Below are positions 59,078-64,000 of a stretch of 64,000 nucleotides of DNA, piece after piece (position 1 is the first letter of the stretch; each line of letters begins with the position of its first letter). Both the position numbers and the translations under genes were made by a program. Under the pieces are notes generated by a model. That model was not told the DNA's origin. It did not search any database and saw only the letters and a list, made by a program, of their open reading frames with translations. Source of the DNA: Pseudomonadota bacterium (GTDB taxonomy: Bacteria; Pseudomonadota; Gammaproteobacteria; Burkholderiales; Burkholderiaceae_B); assembly GCA_023440825.1 (NCBI GenBank), contig JAEXRL010000024.1:18714-82713 (forward strand), written 5' to 3'.

Positions 59078-60163
59078 TTATAGGCGAGCTAAATCCTGCA
59101 CAATTTCTATGCTACCCGTATCATTTTTGATCAGTTTTACTGGCAGTATTTGCATCAACATGGCAGCGAACGCTTGTGGCTGAGCAATCTGGAAGCTGCC
59201 CCCTATGGGCATGGCTGCTACTACCGGATCACCTATCACCAGCCCAGTGTCCCCATAACGTTCCAGTTCTTCCAAGGCTAGCCCCAAAGGGGTGTTATCA
59301 AAGCGCAGTAAACCTTTGCGCCATGGCGCAATGCTGTTTGCCGCCACCTGAGTCACTGGCTCAATGGCTCCATCGGGCAGCACGCGCAGTTCCTGACCTG
59401 CCAGGACATCAATGACTGAGTCAGACTGCTGGCTACCTGCAGTCGCCACGCGTACGTGCCCTTCCTCTACCGCTATCGTGACTGCTTGTGCATCCCATCC
59501 CGTGCTGCGGTAGCGCACGGAAAAACGAGTCCCCACCACTGTCACCCTAGCTGCTCCGGCCAGCACCTCGAAAGGAGACTGAGGGTCGGGTGTCACCGCA
59601 AACATGACATGCCCTTGCTGTAAGCGCACTTCTCGACGATCGGAGGATAAATTCACCTGCACTTGAGTCTGGGCGTCCAAGGAAAGCGCACTGCCGTCCG
59701 CTAATGTTAGGTGCTGAAGCGGTTCATGTTCGGCCACATAATGCTGTACGGGCTCGCCCTGTGGTCCCAACACCAACCACGTCATGCCCACAGCTAAGCA
59801 CAGCGCACAAGCAAACACCAAGCCTGACCGTGCTATTGCCCATGAGAATCTGCCGGGTTTAGCCCTGGATTGGCCTGAGCGAGTCACCACCGCAGGCACA
59901 TCTTGCCCAGGCAGCGCACGTAATAAAGTTATATCTTGATCCAAGCTTGTGAAAGCCGCTTTGTTTTCAGGGCTGGCTGCCAGCCATTGTTCAAACGCTT
60001 CTTGCTCGGCCGGGCTCAAACCTAATTCCTTGCGCGTATGCCAATCTACAGCCGCTCCTTGCACGGTATCGTGCTGTGCAAGAAACTCATCAAGCTCACG
60101 CATTTCCTCCTGTTCTTGGATAGGAGTAGAAGGACTGGAGGGGGATGGTGTGAAACGGCTCAT
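59078..60163 (-). CDS. FecR-family anti-sigma regulator
   Basis: A 361-residue inner-membrane protein. An N-terminal FecR-type helix (VDWHTRKELGLSPAEQEAFEQWLA, residues 40-65), one membrane helix (residues about 125-150, GLVFACALCLAVGMTWLVL), then a periplasmic FecR domain and a C-terminal STN-contacting region. It holds the sigma factor until the loaded receptor signals. Encoded between the sigma factor and receptor genes. Met21 is an alternative start. Confidence 0.9.
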   Translation of the reverse strand: MSRFTPSPSSPSTPIQEQEEMRELDEFLAQHDTVQGAAVDWHTRKELGLSPAEQEAFEQWLAASPENKAAFTSLDQDITLLRALPGQDVPAVVTRSGQSRAKPGRFSWAIARSGLVFACALCLAVGMTWLVLGPQGEPVQHYVAEHEPLQHLTLADGSALSLDAQTQVQVNLSSDRREVRLQQGHVMFAVTPDPQSPFEVLAGAARVTVVGTRFSVRYRSTGWDAQAVTIAVEEGHVRVATAGSQQSDSVIDVLAGQELRVLPDGAIEPVTQVAANSIAPWRKGLLRFDNTPLGLALEELERYGDTGLVIGDPVVAAMPIGGSFQIAQPQAFAAMLMQILPVKLIKNDTGSIEIVQDLARL

Positions 60164-60242
60164 CGTATTGTTATAGACGCATGAGGAAGGAGAAAACTAC
60201 ACTCCCACCGTAAAACAAGCAGAGTATTGGGAGGGTACCCTA

Positions 60243-60743
60243 TCATGACTTATCATCGTTCAAGGACTGGCGATAAGCAATGCAGGCCAACTTGCCACGT
60301 TTTATATAACGCGTCACCAGCCCCACTGATACGCCCATACGTTTGGCAATCTGTTTGTAGGGCAAGTCTTCAAACAAATACAAAATAAACGCCTCACGGC
60401 ATCTGGGCGGCAAGCTATCAATCACATCCATATAGGCTTGAACTCGCTGTGCCGACGCATACGCCTCTTCCGGCTGAAAACACGCAGGCCCCGCTGGCTG
60501 CTCGGCCTCCAGCAAGCCATCCAGATCATCGTGCTGACGTATGGCCGCTCGCCTATCCATATCGATTTTCGCGTGCAAGGCCACTTGCTTTAACAAGGCA
60601 ATCGGTTCACGAATGAGCTGCCCGCTACGCTCCATCGTTAACACCCGCACATAGCTTTCCTGCGCCAGATCCGCCGCCACATCGCGATCTCGCACTCTAC
60701 GCATGCAATAGTTCAGCAACTCACGGTAATAACGGGCTAGCAC
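60243..60743 (-). CDS. FecI-type ECF sigma factor
   Basis: A 166-residue ECF sigma factor. Region 2 (YYRELLNYCMRRVRDRDVAADLAQESYVRVL) and region 4 (LPPRCREAFILYLFEDLPYKQIAKRMGVSVGLVTRYIKRG) are complete and belong to the iron-transport FecI group. It starts at a GTG, because a TAA stop lies two codons before it in frame. It would transcribe the receptor gene downstream when iron is scarce. A Fur-like site lies 122 bp upstream. Confidence 0.92.
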   Translation of the reverse strand: MLARYYRELLNYCMRRVRDRDVAADLAQESYVRVLTMERSGQLIREPIALLKQVALHAKIDMDRRAAIRQHDDLDGLLEAEQPAGPACFQPEEAYASAQRVQAYMDVIDSLPPRCREAFILYLFEDLPYKQIAKRMGVSVGLVTRYIKRGKLACIAYRQSLNDDKS

Positions 60744-60989
60744 AGTTTAAGAAAACATTTAGATGAACGATGAGACCTTCACACGGCCACACTCTCGTGC
60801 CAAAGAATCTCTACAAAGACTCCTCTTGTATGAAGCAGGTGTCATATTCTACACAACAAACACTAATCGTTCTCATGTAGATTCACAAATCAAATAAAAA
60901 ACCACCCAAATACGGCATAAGTCATGCGAATACGCAGACAGCACTGCCCACTGCTGTACCTACCCCAGCCACAGTCCTCATTAATACAA
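60744..60989. other. Promoter region of the fecIR-receptor operon, 246 bp
   Basis: No gene is supported. It holds the Fur-like site at 60865-60876 and, at its far end, the terminator of purC. The rest shows nothing I can name. Confidence 0.5.
60865..60876 (-). promoter_or_regulatory. Fur-box-like site upstream of the sigma factor
   Basis: AATCGTTCTCAT (minus strand ATGAGAACGATT) matches the ATGAGAAnnATT core of Fur boxes except at one position. It is 122 bp upstream of the FecI start, consistent with iron repression. Confidence 0.5.
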
Positions 60990-61025
60990 AAAGCCTGATT
61001 CCGGTGTGATACCGAATCAGGCTTT
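60990..61025 (-). terminator. Terminator of purC
   Basis: AAAGCCTGATTC pairs with GAATCAGGCTTT, extended by GGT/ACC across one bulged base, followed on the minus strand by TTTTTG. It lies 55 bp after the purC stop. Confidence 0.9.
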
Positions 61026-61079
61026 AACAGGCGCTACCTACTTACGAAATGTAGATAGCATTCATCCCTTTTTACGACC

Positions 61080-61802
61080 TTAGCTCACTAAGATTTCGTA
61101 CAAAGTACCATGGTCTAGTACCTTTCCTTGACTATCCATGACGCGCATTGCATCGGCTGAGACCTCGTCAATCACCACTACCTGACCGTCTACAAAACCG
61201 ATTTCGATTTTCATATCGATCAAGCTAATTGCCTTGCTGGCCAGATCTGCTTCAACAATACGGCACACACGACGTGTCAGTTCCTTGGCTTGCTCTAGGT
61301 GTTCTGGACTAAGCAGGCCCAGAGCCACGATGGTATCGTCGTTAATCAGAGGATCACCGCGCTCATCGTCTTTGATGGTGATTTCAACCAGGTAATTCAG
61401 CGCCTGCGCTTTGTCATCGATATAGTTCTGATAACGACGCTGAAAACTACCCCAAGGACGAGTGCGACAAATGAACTCCAAGCCGCCCTTACCGCTAATG
61501 TCTTTGCCTAAGGGCTCGGCACGACGAACCTCCATGCTGGCCTGCTCAAGATCCAAACTAATTAAATGCGTAGGAACACCAGCGTCATGCAAACACGTGA
61601 AAAAATGCTTCGTCATGGCTAAAGACTTACGCCCCTTGCCTTCCACCTGACCGATAACCGTATTGGCTCCCGGGTCGATTACGCCATCCTCGCCAGTAAC
61701 ATCGTCTTTAAAGACAAGAAGAATATTATTATTCGGCAGAGCGTACAGATCCTTAGTCTTACCAGAATAGATCTTTTCGCTGGTGGTCATCGGTTTACTC
61801 AC
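61080..61802 (-). CDS. purC: SAICAR synthetase (PurC)
   Basis: A 240-residue enzyme of purine synthesis that joins CAIR and aspartate with ATP. IYSGKTKDLY is the N-terminal nucleotide site, KGRKSLAMTKHFF and VRRAEPLGK follow, and MKIEIGFVDGQVVVIDEVSADAMR carries the catalytic acidic residues. The length fits the short bacterial form. A single gene with its own terminator; no other purine genes are adjacent. Confidence 0.96.
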   Translation of the reverse strand: MSKPMTTSEKIYSGKTKDLYALPNNNILLVFKDDVTGEDGVIDPGANTVIGQVEGKGRKSLAMTKHFFTCLHDAGVPTHLISLDLEQASMEVRRAEPLGKDISGKGGLEFICRTRPWGSFQRRYQNYIDDKAQALNYLVEITIKDDERGDPLINDDTIVALGLLSPEHLEQAKELTRRVCRIVEADLASKAISLIDMKIEIGFVDGQVVVIDEVSADAMRVMDSQGKVLDHGTLYEILVS

Positions 61803-62118
61803 TGATAGTTCCTATATCCCCTTCGGGCTCAAAAACGGGGCAACACAAAGCGCCCCGCCGCTGCAACATCTTACTGAATGATCAATCGCCATATACAATT
61901 TTGCTGCTTTTTCATACTGCCAATCGTGCAAAGCTATACATCGTGAAAAACACCCCGCTCAAAAGAGCTTATTTGCATCATGGCTACCTTTAATAGGCCA
62001 TTTATTTTAGCACTTCGGGCTTGGCTCAGGATACGAATAACATCTTGTATCTCATAAGAGCCTGCACAGCAGTGCCGCGGTACGATGGCTGGTGTCTACC
62101 CTTTCAGCAGCGCTAAGT
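61803..62118. other. Intergenic region, 316 bp
   Basis: No gene is supported. It carries the purC promoter on the minus strand. No hairpin or repeat stands out before the terminator at 62119. Confidence 0.5.
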
Positions 62119-62146
62119 AAAAAAGGAAGCACCGGGCTTCCTTTTT
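62119..62146. terminator. Bidirectional terminator
   Basis: GGAAGC and GCTTCC with a 5-base loop are flanked by AAAAAA on one side and TTTTT on the other, so it can stop transcription on both strands, in particular the autotransporter transcript. Confidence 0.88.
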
Positions 62147-62165
62147 ACGAACATGGAAAAGATGA

Positions 62166-62284
62166 TCACTTAAAGGCCTGTTGCAGCTTGGAACCACCTG
62201 CTATCCCTCTGCGCTGGCCGACGTATCCTTGCAGGCGCACTTGCTTGCCTGCCAAGATTGCAACAACGCCTTGTTGCTCTGTGA
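62166..62284 (-). pseudogene. Remnant of an autotransporter barrel C-terminus
   Basis: Just after the autotransporter stop, the same strand reads VRLQGYVGQRRGIAGGSKLQ and ends AFK then TGA. This parallels the last residues of the intact gene, LRVGVQGYLGQRRGVAAELS ending RYVF. It is in a different frame from the gene and lacks any start. It looks like the leftover tail of a second barrel after recombination or partial duplication. Confidence 0.6.
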
Positions 62285-64000
62285 CTAAAACACATACCTT
62301 GCGCTAAGCTCAGCAGCCACCCCTCTTCGTTGGCCAAGGTAACCTTGAACGCCTACACGCAAGGCCAGAGGATCGTTTACACCTGAAGGCTTAAGCAATA
62401 AGCCCGCCTCCAGAATACTAGTGTTGCCTTTCAATGATTTCTCTTTAATAGTAAAACCGTAAGCACTACCAGAGACATCACCATTAAAGTTTCTTTCAAA
62501 GGCCAAACCCGCATAAGGCGTTAGCGACTCTGAATAGCTATAACCATAGCGAGCTCCTATTCGCAGACGATGGCTATGAGCCGCACCCACACTCATTTCC
62601 TCATCAAGCACTTGAACATTTTTCCCGTTCAAACGGCTGAAAGAATAACGGCCATAGAAATCCATCGCACTCTTTTCATCTAGAGTTAGTACATAACCGG
62701 CTCCAGCCATAGCTGTTAAGTAACGTGACTTCGTGTGGTATTGCCCCGTATCACCGTCACCATTAACTAAGTCTGCACTATGGAAATCAACTTTGGCATG
62801 CCCAGTGCGAACCGCAGCGTGTAAATAAAGCCCATACTTAGAATCAAAAATATTAGGTTTATTTTGCACAGTTGATAAATCCGTTCCCGCTACGTCAAGA
62901 TGGACAAGAGCGCCAACTCCGCTATAGCGGGTCTTTCCATCACCATGAATTTCTCTAGAACCTCCTAAATCGCTGTAACTGTCATAATCACCACGCCCAT
63001 GCTCTGCAAACACACCGACCATGCCAACACTGCCTCCTTGGAGGTTAAAGGCTTTAGCGGCGCCGAATGCGAACTTAAAGTCGTTTAGCTTGATATGACT
63101 GTTATTTCCTGCTTTGTATCGGTTCTTTCCTCCGTCAGCGATAAGGAAAAGATTAGCATTTTTGTCTCGCAAACTCGCCCTAGCTGACCAGATGCCATCA
63201 CTGATCATGTCAGCGCCCTGATCTACCATCGCCAATTGAGCGACTCTACCTTTTAAAAATGCTTCTGCTTCTGGATTTACTTTTCCGTCGGGAATCCCAT
63301 CGTGACTTCCTAAAACTGTCAATACCAATGCATCGTTGTTATTCACTTCTTCAACATTTAGCTCGGCATCGTAAACAATAAAAAAACCTTGCTCAATAGT
63401 GCTATCAAGCAGACCAGCAGGGGATCCTTTAACTTTATCAATCAATATAACCTTATCACCCGCATGCAAAGTATTTCCCTTCGCCTCAACATCTACTTGA
63501 TGAAGAGTGTTTTGAATATCTACTTGATAAAGGGGATTCGCTGGGTCATTTATTTTAATAATTACATCGCCATCAAATTCATTTTTGGGTAAAAGCCAGT
63601 TGTAGTTTTGAACATGGTGAATACCTTTAACCTCTATGTGACCGCTTTGAATATTAAGCGTGTTGCCCTGATAGAAGCTGGTATATTCTGGGTCCACATT
63701 AATGACCCCACCCGCGAGGCCATTTTTACTTAGTCCACCATAAATGGAACCACCCATTATGATGTCATCGCCCACCAAAGTAATCGTGTTGTTACTGGCT
63801 AAACCACCAGTCCCATCTTGAGACTCAAGCACCAAACCTTTTTCACCGCCCTGGCTATACCCCCCATAGATATCCCCAGATATTAACGAGACACCTGAGA
63901 TATGTATTTTGTTAAAACTTGCATTACCAGCATTCCCCCCATTCGACAACCCACGCGACCAGCTCCCACCCTGACCGCCATAAGTCGCTCCACCTATAAC
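62285..64000 (-). CDS. Autotransporter, C-terminal part (runs off right edge)
   Basis: The last 571 codons of an outer-membrane autotransporter; the N-terminus lies beyond position 64000. A passenger with repeated glycine-rich turns (GGATYGGQGG, GDIYGGYSQGG, GSIYGGLSKNG) forms a beta-helix up to residue about 215. The autotransporter barrel covers about the last 280 residues (AKAFNLQGGSVGMVGVFAEHG, AGAGYVLTLDEKSAMDFYGRYS, LTPYAGLAFERNF) and ends in aromatic YVF, the outer-membrane insertion signal. Function, such as adhesion, cannot be told from this part. The frame is open to the window edge. Confidence 0.92.
   Translation of the reverse strand, partial: VIGGATYGGQGGSWSRGLSNGGNAGNASFNKIHISGVSLISGDIYGGYSQGGEKGLVLESQDGTGGLASNNTITLVGDDIIMGGSIYGGLSKNGLAGGVINVDPEYTSFYQGNTLNIQSGHIEVKGIHHVQNYNWLLPKNEFDGDVIIKINDPANPLYQVDIQNTLHQVDVEAKGNTLHAGDKVILIDKVKGSPAGLLDSTIEQGFFIVYDAELNVEEVNNNDALVLTVLGSHDGIPDGKVNPEAEAFLKGRVAQLAMVDQGADMISDGIWSARASLRDKNANLFLIADGGKNRYKAGNNSHIKLNDFKFAFGAAKAFNLQGGSVGMVGVFAEHGRGDYDSYSDLGGSREIHGDGKTRYSGVGALVHLDVAGTDLSTVQNKPNIFDSKYGLYLHAAVRTGHAKVDFHSADLVNGDGDTGQYHTKSRYLTAMAGAGYVLTLDEKSAMDFYGRYSFSRLNGKNVQVLDEEMSVGAAHSHRLRIGARYGYSYSESLTPYAGLAFERNFNGDVSGSAYGFTIKEKSLKGNTSILEAGLLLKPSGVNDPLALRVGVQGYLGQRRGVAAELSARYVF

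Noticed and set aside
1..64000. CRISPR arrays, insertion sequences, prophage or plasmid replication genes
   Set aside because: No regularly spaced direct repeats, transposase, integrase or replication protein was seen in the window.

Overview
The window looks like chromosome from a betaproteobacterium of the Burkholderiales, most likely Alcaligenaceae. Base composition is near 50% GC by eye. Three orphan TctC/Bug-type binding proteins, several LysR and IclR regulators, a MesD/MesX methionine synthase pair and a sigma-28 flagellin fit that group. The genus cannot be fixed from sequence alone. No phage, insertion sequence, plasmid or CRISPR array is visible.

Layout. 1-6.6 kb: a MOSC-type protein cut by the left edge, a small unknown protein, a MASE1-GGDEF diguanylate cyclase, ExoX, a solitary branched-chain amino-acid type binding protein and a META/DUF4377 lipoprotein. 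5.8-7.9 kb: a NimR/NimT-like AraC regulator and MFS exporter. 7.9-12.3 kb: a SAM methyltransferase with a regulatory domain, a CobW/COG0523 GTPase behind a Zur-like operator, and a phospholipase D lipoprotein. 12.4-24.2 kb: a nitrogen-scavenging stretch with an Asp/Glu racemase, N-carbamoyl-D-amino-acid hydrolase, D-aminoacylase, an atypical asparaginase, two TctC proteins, a 2-oxoglutarate dioxygenase, three LysR regulators, an isochorismatase remnant and cyanase. 24.3-32.7 kb: two overlapping IclR regulators facing an acyl-CoA operon (two acyl-CoA dehydrogenases, TctC protein, AcuI-like reductase, ADP-forming acyl-CoA synthetase). 32.8-36.4 kb: two identical tRNA-Leu(CAG) genes in opposite orientation, with their terminators, enclose 3.4 kb holding a PadR/siderophore-interacting pair and a chromate transporter. 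36.6-39.7 kb: flagellin and a second regulatory-domain methyltransferase. 40-48.4 kb: a PACE efflux protein, pirin and a peptide-type ABC importer. 48.4-50.2 kb: two copies of a cassette for a 38-residue basic protein on either side of a hemolysin III gene. 50.2-64 kb: phosphatase, FosA, DUF1007/NicO metal transporter, MesD-MesX-MetR, FecI-FecR-TonB receptor, PurC and the 3' part of an autotransporter.

Two systems look most unusual. First, the ABC importer: its binding protein reads as a natural circular permutation (C-terminal lobe moved in front of the N-terminal lobe), its DppC-type permease carries about 300 extra periplasmic residues that read as a seven-bladed propeller, and its two ATPases are fused. 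Second, the paired 38-residue protein cassettes: each has a promoter covered by two palindromes TAGGGT-N3-CCCTA-like with the same spacing, its own start site and a near-identical terminator. Synonymous changes outnumber replacement changes between the two copies, so both are probably real genes under the control of an unknown regulator.

How the genes work together. The 12.4-24.2 kb genes suggest uptake and hydrolysis of D-amino acid, N-acyl or N-carbamoyl compounds. The acyl-CoA operon suggests activation and stepwise reduction/oxidation of an unidentified carboxylic acid. The zinc (CobW, NicO) and iron (PadR/SIP, FecIRA) genes form scattered metal-homeostasis units with visible Zur-like or Fur-like sites.
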